Of a DNA stretch of 64,000 nt, positions 33,301 to 43,725 are shown one piece after another. The DNA is from Branchiostoma lanceolatum (Eukaryota > Chordata > Leptocardii > Amphioxiformes > Branchiostomatidae): positions 17,175,955-17,239,954 of the forward strand of contig NC_089728.1 in NCBI RefSeq assembly GCF_035083965.1, read 5' to 3'. The notes under the pieces were generated by a model. It was not told where the DNA came from. It did no database searches and saw only the letters and a program-made list of their open reading frames with translations. Position numbers and translations under genes: made by a program. Position 1 is the stretch's first letter, and each line of letters begins with the position of its first letter.

Positions 33301-35599
33301 TGGGATACCTCTCCGCCGCCATTACGACTCCAACTTTTATGACGGGCACTCCTTCTACGGAGGGCTGGTCGACAACGCCTTGGTCCTTCGCTCCATCCAA
33401 ACAGTGGGCAACTACGATCTCCTGTACGACTTCATTTTTCATCAAAACGGGGTGCTGGAAGTGAAGGCGAGTCTGAATGGCTACGTACGGACCAGCTACT
33501 ATCAACCTAGTCAAGCCCCGTATGGGTACCCTACCTGGGGTGGTTCGATAGCAAACCTCCATCAACATTTCTTCAACTACAAGGTGGACCTCGACGTTGG
33601 AGGAACTGAAAACAGGTGCGTTTATATAGTACGCTGTGGTATACTGTCTACGCTGTGGTACACTGTTCTACGCTGTGGTACACTTTCTACGCTGTGGTAT
33701 TTTGTCTACGCTGTGGTATACTGTCTCAGTGTGGTACACTGTCTACCCTGTGGTATATTGTCTCAGTGTGGTACACTGTTTACACTGTGGTCTCTCGTAT
33801 ACTACCTAAGCGTGGTATACGGTCTACGCTGAGCTATACTGTCTACGCTGTGGTACACTGTCTACGCTGTGGTATACTGTCTACGCTGTGGTATACTGTC
33901 TACGTTGAGGAAAACAGTCATTAATTAGAATTGAGTCATTAACCAACCCGATGAAATTATTCTCGGATCATTTGATGGTGTTTTATGATTGTAAAGGACG
34001 AGTTGATGATATGTAAACTTCCCGCCACGCATGACAGGTTCGAGACGGTGGACATTACATTGGACAACGTCACCCTCCCCTTCCGGCCCGACGTACGTCA
34101 CTTCCTGACGCGTTTCGAACGTAACCAGAAAACAAGGGAGACGGAAGCCACCGTCCAGTACGACTTTACAAAGCCCAGATACTACAACTTCTACAGCGAC
34201 AACGAGAAGAACAGGTTAGTCAAAAGTGCACTCTTCTGCTTCAGCTTCTGCTTCGTTTTCCCCGGGAATTCATCCGAACTTGTACTCAAAATGAGTTTCG
34301 CGCGATTTTTAAAATGGCGCTGATAGTGAGCAGCATAAAAGTCAACGGAAGACACCACTGTTACGGAGGTATAAGGTACTAAATTTATTTTCCTGCAAAG
34401 TATCACTGTACCTAGTGTCTTTGCTATAACAATGGTAGCTATGAAATTGCCTAAAAAGATACGGCGAAAATGCCGCACGTTGCCTCTAAGTGCCATTGGA
34501 GCTATACTTTTGTTTCGTGTGTATGAGAATTAGACATTTAAAGCAGCTCTAGATGCAGCAAAATAATGCATATAGATGCAAGATTGACGCCCACGTTATG
34601 TGAAATATATACAAATTCTTGTAATAATACAGCGATGGATGACAAAGAATCATGACAAGTAGTCATGTACCCTGGGCGCCAGAATAGTGCCGGGTCGCTG
34701 GCGATTTGCTTCGGCGGCCCAAGAACAGTCTGCCCGCCCGGTCTTAATCAACGCTCCGGGGAGTTAATTAGGGTTCTGTGGGCTGGGGTGTCTGTGCCGC
34801 CGAAGGAACTGACTACAAGGTACCGGCTAAAGGGAACCGGCTAAAAGGCCCGATAAACAGTCTGTAACCCAGGGTACTAGTCATGGGAAGATTTCGAGCG
34901 AGCTCGACAGAGTGAGTGTGAGTGAGTGAGTGAGTGAGTGAGTGAGTTAGTGAGTGAGTGAGTGAGTGATAATACAGTAATTGTAGCTGTGTACGTATTT
35001 GTCTATATCTAGACCAACTGACAGAGTAGAAAATACGCATTTGACAAGTAAGCGGCATTGAATTATCTTGTTTTTTCTCTTCATGTAGATTCGACGTTCA
35101 CCGTGGGTATCGCATCCAGCTGAACGGGATAGGTAAGAGCCTTCTCCCAAATGACGGCACGACTGCAGTGAACGGCGCGGCGTGGACGGACTACCAGCTG
35201 GCCGTCACCCGTCGGAAGGACTCCGAGCCGAGCAGCTCGTCCATCTTCAACCAGAACGACCTGTACGACCCCGTGGTCAACTTCCAGTCCTTCATCGACG
35301 ACGACGAGGACATCGTGGACGAGGACCTGGTGGCGTGGGTCACCCTGGCGGCGCACCACCTCCCCCACTCCGAGGACTTCCCCGTTACCGCCACGGCAGG
35401 GAACCAGCTGCAGTTCTTCATACGGCCCTTTAACTTCTACGACGAGGACCCGTCCATGGCGTCCTCCAACGCCGTGTGGATCGGACGAGGTCCCGGGTCG
35501 TCCGAGAATTACGTGGAGAGGTACGGCACGCCGGAGGAGTCCACTTGCGAGCCAAAACACATCCCGATGAACTACGACGGCAGGTGGCATGACGCATGA
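27318..35599 (+). CDS. copper-containing amine oxidase, membrane-anchored (AOC3/AOC1-like), 6 exons
   Basis: Exons 27318-27651, 29853-30139, 31837-31998, 32723-33615, 34038-34214 and 35089-35599 give 787 aa, close to the roughly 760 aa of vertebrate AOC proteins. Seen: short cytoplasmic N-terminus and hydrophobic anchor (about 27-48); N2/N3 domains in exons 1-3; proposed catalytic base Asp430 (in ATFFD); topaquinone precursor Tyr492 in VGNYD; copper ligands His541 and His543 (HQH) and, by alignment of H-x-P-H-x-E-D, His708; QLAVTRRKDSEPSSSSIFNQND and RPFNFYDEDPS blocks. Known: these enzymes deaminate primary amines oxidatively to aldehyde, ammonia and hydrogen peroxide with Cu and self-made TPQ. 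Inference: type II ectoenzyme or secretory-pathway amine oxidase, active because no key residue is missing; substrate (histamine, polyamine or monoamine) is undetermined. Start ATG has a good context (accATGg). Polyadenylation signal at 35703. Confidence 0.95.
27843..28095 (+). mobile_element. 5S rRNA-headed SINE in amine oxidase intron 1
   Basis: 27843-27958 reads as a decayed 5S rRNA: cccgatccctcgatctcgga, aagttaagcaacgc (box A), tgcttggatgggagacc (box C), ttgctgtagcc. It continues into gggacgtaaaacgggggtcc and cctcgaacacgttaaa, the body blocks of the tRNA-headed SINEs, and ends in (att)n. It is therefore a 5S-derived SINE and not a 5S gene. Confidence 0.8.
28246..28735. mobile_element. probable TIR element
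   Basis: Left end tacagtcaaacctgtcctaagcaacca, right end with ggttgctgaggacaggtgg and a final ctacactgta. Related ends occur at 58090-58150 and 62750-62830. No coding capacity. Confidence 0.5.
29440..29660 (-). mobile_element. microsatellite-carrying interspersed element, second copy
   Basis: Same block order as 26310-26610, with a short decayed acacac tract and the tctccatttttcatggaga hairpin. Confidence 0.7.
30916..31649. mobile_element. inverted-repeat element in amine oxidase intron 2
   Basis: About 30-bp inverted ends beginning atagagtccattccaagtca and ending with its reverse complement, enclosing AT-rich non-coding DNA of about 730 bp. A single related end is seen near 4060-4085. Confidence 0.65.
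31650..31752. repeat. hairpin-forming inverted repeat
   Basis: Arms tctccaagcagaggttagtg and a near-perfect reverse complement separated by about 40 bases; directly abuts the element ending at 31649 and lies about 85 bases before exon 3. Confidence 0.7.
33625..33910. repeat. 19-bp minisatellite in amine oxidase intron 4
   Basis: About 15 copies of ctacgctgtggtatactgt, starting within about 10-20 nt of the exon 4 donor. Confidence 0.9.
34667..34877. mobile_element. hAT-like MITE in amine oxidase intron 5
   Basis: Short inverted ends gtaccctgg and cccagggtac with flanking tagtcatg on both sides, an 8-bp target duplication typical of hAT elements. Confidence 0.7.
34889..34970. repeat. (TGAG)n microsatellite
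   Basis: GTGA/TGAG tetranucleotides, about 120 nt before amine oxidase exon 6. Confidence 0.9.
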
Positions 35600-35702
35600 T
35601 GAAGAAATCATATGTTTAAAGCGGGTATGTCAATGAAGCTGCGTCACGTTGGCGACCTCGCTGCGGCAGTGCGATTGGACAGATCGCCCAACGAATTGCA
35701 TG

Positions 35703-35708
35703 AATAAA
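35703..35708 (+). terminator. probable polyadenylation signal of the amine oxidase
   Basis: AATAAA about 100 bases after the stop codon, followed by a GT-rich tract (35719-35755) that could serve as the downstream element. Short site, so support comes from position only. Confidence 0.5.
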
Positions 35709-35713
35709 ACCGA

Positions 35714-35757
<44 letters not shown>

Positions 35758-35917
35758 TATAACGTCACCACTGTATTAGAATACTTTTTGCAGCATCTTG
35801 ATCTTGATCGGGCACTGGGCAACACCCCTTTGTTGGAGTAAAGCGCCCAGAGGCTACCAAATTCAACTTGCTGAAGATTTGTAGCAACCTATGTAAGGTT
35901 TGTAGCAACCTATGTAA

Positions 35918-36225
35918 GGTTTTTGGACCATCGCACAACGGGGCATGCCCCTACTCTATTTCGAAAGGTGTGGTAGGTTCTTTTACGTGCGCTGGGTGTG
36001 GCTCTCCTCTACACGGGACCTCCATTTTTAACGTCGTATCCGAGGGACGTCCCTAACCTAGATGAGCTAGGTACTCATTTACACCTGAGTGAAGTGAGGA
36101 AAGTCGTGTAAAGTGCCTTCCCCAACGGCACAACGTCATCGGGACAAATCAGGGAACCCCGGATTCGAACCCGGTATCTCTGGGTTCTGGGGTCAAACAT
36201 CCTGCCACTACGCCACCGCGACGCC
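35918..36225 (-). mobile_element. tRNA-headed SINE, near full length
   Basis: On the minus strand: ggtggcgtagtggcaggatg (A box), ccgggttcgaatccggg (B box), tgccgttggggaaggcactt, ttagggacgtccctcgg, ggaggtcccgtgt, gtaaaagaaccta and ggggcatgccccg in order. Best copy for defining the family. Confidence 0.85.
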
Positions 36226-36299
36226 ACACGTGTGTGTGTGTGTGTGATATAACGTCACCACTGCGTTTGAATACTTTTTGCAGGATACACACACTGAAA

Positions 36300-38136
36300 C
36301 GTGATGACATCAAATCCGTAATATGAGTGATTAGATAGCTATTTCTGTGATTTAACTGCTACCAATCGTCATGTCCTAATGTTTTTATACAGCCATTGAT
36401 ATGAAATTGCAGCTCATAATAATGATAAAGTGTGTTTTCCAAAGAAAAAAATTGTCACAGCGTTTTTGCCATTGTCTTTCATGGCTTGTTCAATTAACCC
36501 TGAATTTTGAATTTCTAACATTAGCCTGTCCTATCATGCCGTGCGGATTCGAAGAATGCATATTCTATGGTATAGTTATCATCAGTTGATAGGTCATGTA
36601 TACTTATATATGGAACCTTTAGAAGACTCATGTTCAAGATGACACGCTACAATAGTGAGGCATAATCCTCAGTCTATGTGAATAAATGAACGAACGAATG
36701 AATGAATGGATTTTTCTTTTATTTTGTCATGCAAAAGAATTCCACAGCTCAGTTGGTTTTATGACACCAAACTTCGAAGTTACGCAAAAAATACAAGGAA
36801 TGGAGGTCAGAGTAAACAAGAAACTTATAAAAAAAGAATGAACAGCTACATGAGATCCAAATGAAATATATGCACAACGTACATAGTAACTTAAATTCAA
36901 AACAACAATATGCATAAAAAACAATTTACAAAAGTGTACAGAGCATATACATGTAACAACGTATGAATTAATGATAACATCCCTTTCCCATATCATTTCG
37001 GACACTTTACTGAACTTATTTTCAAAGATTGAAGAATGGGATGTATTTGACCTTCATAACATCATTCCAACAATGATAACACCTTCACCTGTAGAGGTGA
37101 AAATTTTGACATACCTCAGGTAAACAGATAATCAAAATTTGTCCAGAAGGCACACTTATTTGATTAGCTTGGTTGTTTGTTGTGATCACTTCCCCATTGA
37201 TGGTTAATTGGTTGACAAATGAGCTAGAGAGCCAATAAAGAATGGATACAGGGACAACGAGCACATTCTTTCAATGTAAGAAATCCTAATACATTTCTAT
37301 AACGTCATGGAATTGAATTGAATTGCTAAGTCAAAGAAAGTACGACTGAGAGTCTTGATCAAATTCTTACACCATATTTTTCTAATAGAATCACCTCAAA
37401 TAGAATAGGATCTATAGATATCAACAAATACAAAATACCATATTCTTAGATATTACTATATATCACAATATGTACTGCCAATACTGAGACAGCTAGGTCG
37501 AAAGTTATACGAAAAGAAAAAGACTAATTTCATACATACACTGACAACAATACAATAATTGTATACATTAATAGTAAATAATTATAAGTGAGTTAGTACA
37601 TTAATTCTATTTATAACTTCCTCAAAAGCAGACCATGATCTGTCCTAACATGTCACTTCTAAGTTGAACATGAACCAATTTTAAACAAATTGAAAAGTCA
37701 GTTGCTACCGTACATCATGTGAAAATGGTGCTCAGCAACATATTCCTAAGAATGAATCAATGCATTGATTACTTTCAGATGTGTCTAAATTTCACATCAA
37801 CTCAAAGTTCAAGATGTCATTCTTGAATATTAATCATTTTCTTCTTCACTATGTGTAACCACCTGTATGTGTATTTATTGAAGTCTAAGTGAGCTTCATT
37901 ATGTTGAGAGATGGAAATTTTGAACTACAGAAAATTTGAATTCTCAAATGAGTGCTTTGCCAGAAAAACAAATACACCATGTACAAGTATGCACGATAGA
38001 CCATATTGATTGGTTAAACGATTTTTCGTTGGATAATTAATGAATCAGCTAGTGGATTGATTGATTGATTGATTGATTGATTGTGCAACGGTTATAACCA
38101 TCTCCATCATTCAATGACCATCATCGTGCGTCATTC
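36300..38136. other. no gene seen; AT-rich intergenic / 3' UTR
   Basis: AT-rich sequence without recognisable coding blocks; its right part probably includes the 3' UTR of the NHL membrane protein. A short (gatt)n run is at 38058-38083. Confidence 0.5.
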
Positions 38137-41100
38137 TCAGTAGCGGGGGAAGACAGTGATTGTGTCAATGTTGATCACAACTAACTGTCCCCCCGGTCCC
38201 ACTACAACCCCTGTTGGGTATTTAGCACGGACAGATATGTGACGGTCATACCTGCCCCGGTCTGTATAGATCACCACACGCTGGGTGTCTGGATCCACCA
38301 CCAAGATGTGACCAGTACTATCCACACAGATGCCCTCGGGATGACTCAGGCGGCCGCCATTCAGTCCAGGTCCTCCGAACTTCGACACGTACTGTCCGGT
38401 CTCGTCATATCTGTACACGAAGTGAGTGCCTTGGTCAGACACGAAGATGTTCCCTTTCCCGTTAACGGCGACGTTCATCGGCTTCATCATCCGCTGCTGC
38501 CCGACATCCCACAGGAGTTTACCATCCGGCCCGAAGGCTTGCACACCACCACTGTAACCGCCAGACCATGTAACGAAGACGTGGTTGTTGCGCAAGCCCA
38601 CGGCCATTCCGCGGAGTGCCCCCCGTGGTACGTCAGGCAGGTCAAACTTGGCTTTGAGATGGCCTTCCCTGCTGACCTGTACCATGGAGTCAGGGCTGGC
38701 AGGGTACCCAATCATAAAGACCCACAGATGACCATCCTTGTCGATGGACACATCAGATGGCCTCTTTGATGGGTACCCTAGCCCTGGCGCACCGGATGGG
38801 AACTGGCACAGGTAAACACCTTCCATGTTGAACACTTGGAGGTGAGCTTTGGACTGATCAGCCACCCAGATCTTTTTGTCTGGGGAAACTGCGACTCCAC
38901 GTGCGCGGCGCAGTTTTCCAGCCCCCGACTCATCACAAGTGATGACATGAGTCCTGCTGCCCTGATCTGTAGAGACAAAAATACTGATCCTTTCAAGCAA
39001 TCCTTGTCTCTTTTCATCAGTCCGGCTCTTCCGTTATTTAATTTATCTCTTATTGAATAGTAAACCCGCTCCTCCCATATCACAGCCCCCCCCCCCATAT
39101 GATACAAAGGCATTCATGGTATGTGTTCGCATATTATCAAAACAATAGAGGACACATGCACAATGATTACCCGCTTCCGATGTGCAATCCCCATTCCCAA
39201 AGATATTGTCGAAAACAAATTCCTTCGGAAATGAGTGAGTGCGTAGAAAATCTAGAATTCTTTCGATCTCGATCGCAAAATTATAGTAGCGGCTCCGCCC
39301 CTGAGGCATCAATAAAAAGTACCTGTTTATACATTTAAAAGAACTGTTATCACACACCTTTGATGTCCGTGGTCGTGGAAACCGGCATGTTGATTTGGGT
39401 AGGTCCTGCTGCTTCCATCTCCGCCGTGATGCCGTGTGAGGGACCATGTCCATGGACCGGATCGACCTAAACGGTAAGAATTGGTCAAATTGTAAACAAA
39501 CCATCTTTGGTGCAATAAGCATCAAAATTAAAGTCTGTCATCTCAATTTCTTTATACATGTTACGATTTGGTGTTTTAAAAAATGCCCACATGATGACAA
39601 ATCTTCCAAACGACACAAAGGACTGTTTTTAAGACTTTATTTGCATAGCTAAACTACTGTAAGGTTCACCATCTATACACATAAACGTTAGATGCTGGCA
39701 TTGTGTTTGTTACAGTGATACAGCTAATAGTTGGTAATATAGTCATATGTTGTTTTATGATCACCATCGCTGCAATTATGTTAATTGTGCATCCATCCCA
39801 AAAACCCAAGGAACGCTGACAAGTACTGACCTTGATGACGTCAGCAGAGGTCACTTCGTCAGTCTTCATCAGCACAGCGGGCCGAGCATGCGCAGCACGA
39901 TCAGTGGTTGTACGTCCTGCTCTTGTTGGAGCCGGCTGTAATGGGATAAATAAACAATGCTGGTTGTGCCATTTTTCACATTATGAAATCATCAAAAGCG
40001 GATTGACAATTAATGAAAAATTGCATTGATTCTCTCTATCTTATATAGGTGTAGTTTGGGCATTCGTCCAAAACCCAATGAATGCTGACAAGTACTGACC
40101 TTGATGACGTCGGCAGATGTCACTTCGCCAGTCCTCATCAGCACAGCAGAACTTTTCCAGGCAGCACGGCCGGTGATGCTGGGTCCTGCTGTGGTTGCAG
40201 CCGGCTATAAATGGGTAAATAAACAATGCTGGTTGTGCCATCTTTCACATCATTCAACGTGAAATCGTTAAAAGCAGGTCAACAATGAAATGTGGTCTGT
40301 CTTTTGACCATTTTTTCTAAAATCATTTATGTGTGAAATCAAAACAATAATCAGTAAACTTACAGAGTCATGGTGTCCAGGTCCGGAGTCGAGATGCGTC
40401 AGAAGTACAGGTATCACGATCAGCAGTGTTACCAAGGCAACGGAGGATATGGCTGCGCATATCAGTAGGCGTGGTCGTGACAGGCGATGACGTAGCTGTC
40501 CCCAAATGGTACGATTTTCTGGGGCTGAGTTGGACAGAAAATAAATGTATTATTTGTGTTACATGTACTTTGTTCTTGTGGTGGCTTTTGTCAACATAAA
40601 CGAAGTTTCCTTAGAAAAAAAATACAGTGCTATTCTGATGTTGTTTCATGTCAGTCCATCTGGTGTTAATTCAGTGACCTGATATAATGATTGAAAAAAA
40701 TGTACATAATAATGTGTAGATTGATTATGGTTGTGAGCAATAATAATCTCTCTGTGTCAACAGGTTTGATAGAGAGGTATAACGATTACTCAACCATTGT
40801 TATGCATAGCCTACTTTGTACATCAAATAGCATATGGGAACCCTTGTTTAAATTTTTTCAAGTCCATGATATATCTAGCGAAAATTGTTTCATATTCATT
40901 ATGTAAGCATTTATCATGGAAGCAATGGAACAAAATAAAATGACCAAATCAAAATATGACAATTCTGCTGTAACACCAACCTGGAGGCTGAGCCTGGTTT
41001 GAGTTGTACATCGGGTTTGGTCGAAGCTGGCTGAGGATAGCCTGCGGATTTTGTAACGGATTCGGCCCAGCCGGGACTTGTTGGGCCCCATCGGCCTGCC

Positions 41101-43722
41101 TTTCAGGTCTCGGTGTAGAGGGGACAGGCGGTGGGTTGAGATCATCTTGGTTCAGGGCTGGCCCGAGACGCATCCCGAATGACATTCCATCCTCGTACTT
41201 GTGTTCGGCTGGGGGTCTTTCTGGTCTCGGGGTAGGCGGGATAGGCGGGGAGCGGCGAGCCTCTCGTTTCAGAGGTGACCCGAGACGCATCCCGAAGGAC
41301 ATTCCATCCTCGTACTTGTGTTCGGCTGGGGGTCTTTCTGGTCTCGGGGTAGGCGGGATAGGCGGGGAGCGGCGAGCCTCTCGTTTCAGAGGTGACCCGA
41401 GACGCATCCCGAAGGACATTCCATCCTCGTACTTGTGTTCGGCTGGGGGTCTTTCTGGTCTCGGGGAAGGGGGGATAGGCGGGGCGCGGCGAGCCTCTCG
41501 TTTCAGTGGTGGTCCGAGACGCATCCCGAACGTGTCACCATCCTCGTACACGTGTGTTGCCGGACCACCGGGGCTGACTCCCGGTGGACTATGGACTGCC
41601 GGCCTGTCCGAGCCAGTCATCTTGGCTCGGGTTGCCCCGCCCACTTCTTTTGGAGTTGTTTCTTGGCCATCGGGTCCTACTCGAAAATAATGACATTTAT
41701 CAGCAAATTTTCTAAAGACTTCTTTGTTCCTATAGATGTTGTTTTAAGTATACGAAACGCTTTGCTATCTCCTGTGTTGCGTCTTGTCCATGTCCAAAGC
41801 AGAAGTAAACAAAGGCAAAAAACTACCTATACCTCCAATTTGACATCTAGAGCATATATTGTAAGCGGAATATGCAGTACCTGTATAAGTTATGCAAATG
41901 ATGTCTCATTTTGCATAATTGTTGTCTAATCGGTCCTTTCTTGCGTTCTACTCTAAAAAGTTTTTTTTTATACAAAAACCGCCCCTGGATTTCCAATACA
42001 AGCTTTTAGGTCCCGAACCCTATACCACTTCTAACGTCAATACCATACCCTGTCTAGAAAAGCAGAAAAAGAAAACTGCAGTACTGAGAAAAATGGCTAG
42101 GAGGCACAACATCACCATCAATCCAAGACCTTACCGTAATACACCAAATATCAACACAATCCAACCGTACCTTCCTTAGTTTTTTTGGGTGAAATATGAA
42201 TAAAGACAAACTTACACAGACACACACACCGAAAAGGTCATACCTAATAAACAACCGCGTCATCGATAGATCAATTAGACTAAAATACTGGCTGCTTTAC
42301 AGTCCACAAAATTTTTCAACAACAGTATGGCATTTTGGAGTTGAATCCCCGTTGAACAAATCATTGAATCATGTTTAATTTTCAAAGTGAGACCAGTGCT
42401 AGCATACCTCTATTCACTTTTACAGTGGTACAATCAATGGGACTTGTAGGGGGAAGGGTTAGCTGAACTAGGCAGTCATCAAGTTGATAGAAAAGCATGC
42501 TAATATAAACATATCATTGGAAACAAAACAGAATTGCGCAAGAATATTCATGGCTGGAATATAACTATTCATTTCTTTGCAGGTAGGTGGCAATACTAGT
42601 GTTCAAATCTGTACTCGAAATGCAGGGCTAACATGAACATTTTCTTCCAAAATATGTAACATTCGTCATAGCATGCAAACGTATTAGATATACGGTTGCT
42701 CAGAGTAGATGACATTTTGATACTGCCACAGTGGTCACAAACAATATGCACTGTGAATTAAACTGAAGTAACGAAAATTGTTTACCACCTCATCCAATAA
42801 TATGCCTGTTTGTTTGCTTGTTTGTTTCTTTGTTTCTAAAATGGAAATTTTTATGCTCGGTAACAAGGCAATTGTTTACTTTCTGAAATTTGTCATTTTT
42901 TACATGTTGCAGTATTCATTAACCAACGTGTACATTGTTTTTTTGAATAACATATTCAGTGTTTCAAACTGCATTTTGCATTTTTTTATATTTCATTCAG
43001 TGATACGATTTCGTTTCGTTTCTTTTGGCCGAGTTGTGATTAAAAACAAAGAGGAAGATAAAAAGAATTATGTTGTAATTCCGCATGCCAAAGTTTGCGA
43101 TATACCAATACTACTGGCCGGTCAATTCTGTAATGTCTAAGATTTAGAACTGACCTGACGGCAGATTTAGGTCCGCGCCGTACATCGGATTCAGCGGCAT
43201 CTTGATGATGTCTTCCTCCCGTCGCCTGTGCCGGTACACACCCGCTACCTTCCCGTCCCTCTGTGTGGGGCGAACGCACGCTCCCGCCGGGGTCTGTCCG
43301 GGTGGATGGGGTGGCTCGTCGGGAATCTGTCCGGAGCGAGCAGACGGATCCCCCGAATTTTGTCCGGAAGGACGAGACCGATAATCCGAACTTTTTCCGG
43401 ACGGGCGAAGCGTTTCGCCTGGAAACTGTTCGGGCGGACGAGGGGGTAGCCCCAGACTCTCTTCGGGGGGACAAGAGGGACCCCTCCGGGCCCTTCGTCC
43501 ACCTCTCTTCCTGGATCCACGAGACCGTTGCCCAGGAGTTTGTCCGGATGGACGCCGAGTCGATCGCCTCATAGGCTGTTTGGGGCGACAGGACAGTACC
43601 TCCCAGGGCTTTTCGGGCGGAAGAGGCGATACCTCCGGATCATGGCGGTCGAAATCTCCCTGGATGGATGTCATCTCTATTTCTTCACTTTCTAGACGTG
43701 ATGGCTCTCGTTTGAAAGCCAT
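38137..43722 (-). CDS. type II transmembrane protein with repetitive proline-rich cytoplasmic region and C-terminal NHL propeller, 7 exons
   Basis: Exons in transcript order: 43155-43722, 40981-41676, 40364-40524, 40100-40204, 39831-39935, 39358-39466 and 38137-38966; 857 aa, all phases consistent. Seen: residues 1-190 rich in degenerate PSGQ-type proline repeats; residues about 205-400 with 39-residue repeats built on YEDGMSFGMRLG and PPIPPTPRP; NPMY at 178-181 and 410-413; one hydrophobic helix at about 441-464 after a basic RHRLSRPR stretch; two duplicated 35-residue stalk cassettes (476-510, 511-545); residues about 590-857 with repeated blade signatures of the HPEGICVDSTGHILVVD type, i.e. 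an NHL/six-bladed propeller. Known: NHL propellers bind proteins or RNA; NPxY binds PTB-domain adaptors. Inference: the basic residues on the N-terminal side put the N-terminus in the cytoplasm and the NHL domain outside or in the lumen. I know no vertebrate protein with this order; function unknown. The first ATG in frame was taken. Confidence 0.85.
39831..39935 (-). other. cassette exon 5 (copy 2) of the NHL membrane protein
   Basis: 105-bp phase 0-0 exon encoding 35 residues starting PAPTRAG and ending KTDEVTSADVIK, clearly duplicated from the exon at 40100-40204 together with flanking intron sequence (both followed by a near-identical stretch reading ttgggttttgg). Confidence 0.85.
40100..40204 (-). 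other. cassette exon 4 (copy 1) of the NHL membrane protein
   Basis: 105-bp exon, phase 0 at both ends, encoding 35 residues that end TGEVTSADVIK. Its partner at 39831-39935 has the same length, phases and ending, and the intron after each starts with the same gtcagtacttgtcag sequence. Because both are symmetrical, either could be skipped without a frame change. Confidence 0.85.
41130..41580 (-). repeat. coding tandem repeat, 117-bp (39-aa) unit
   Basis: About four units within exon 2 of the NHL protein, each carrying a KYEDGMSFGMRLG block, a basic KREARR block and a proline run PPIPPTPRP. The two central units are almost identical in DNA, which indicates recent homogenisation; the outer ones are diverged. 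Confidence 0.9.
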
Positions 43723-43725
43723 CAC

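Noticed and set aside
35168-35611. Minus-strand 176-codon frame opposite amine oxidase exon 6
   Set aside because: Antisense shadow of a GC-rich coding exon with clear amine oxidase motifs on the plus strand.
41004-41690. Plus-strand 228-codon frame with repeated GLGVGGIGGERRASRFRG
   Set aside because: Antisense shadow of the repetitive exon of the NHL membrane protein; that exon has matching splice phases on the minus strand.
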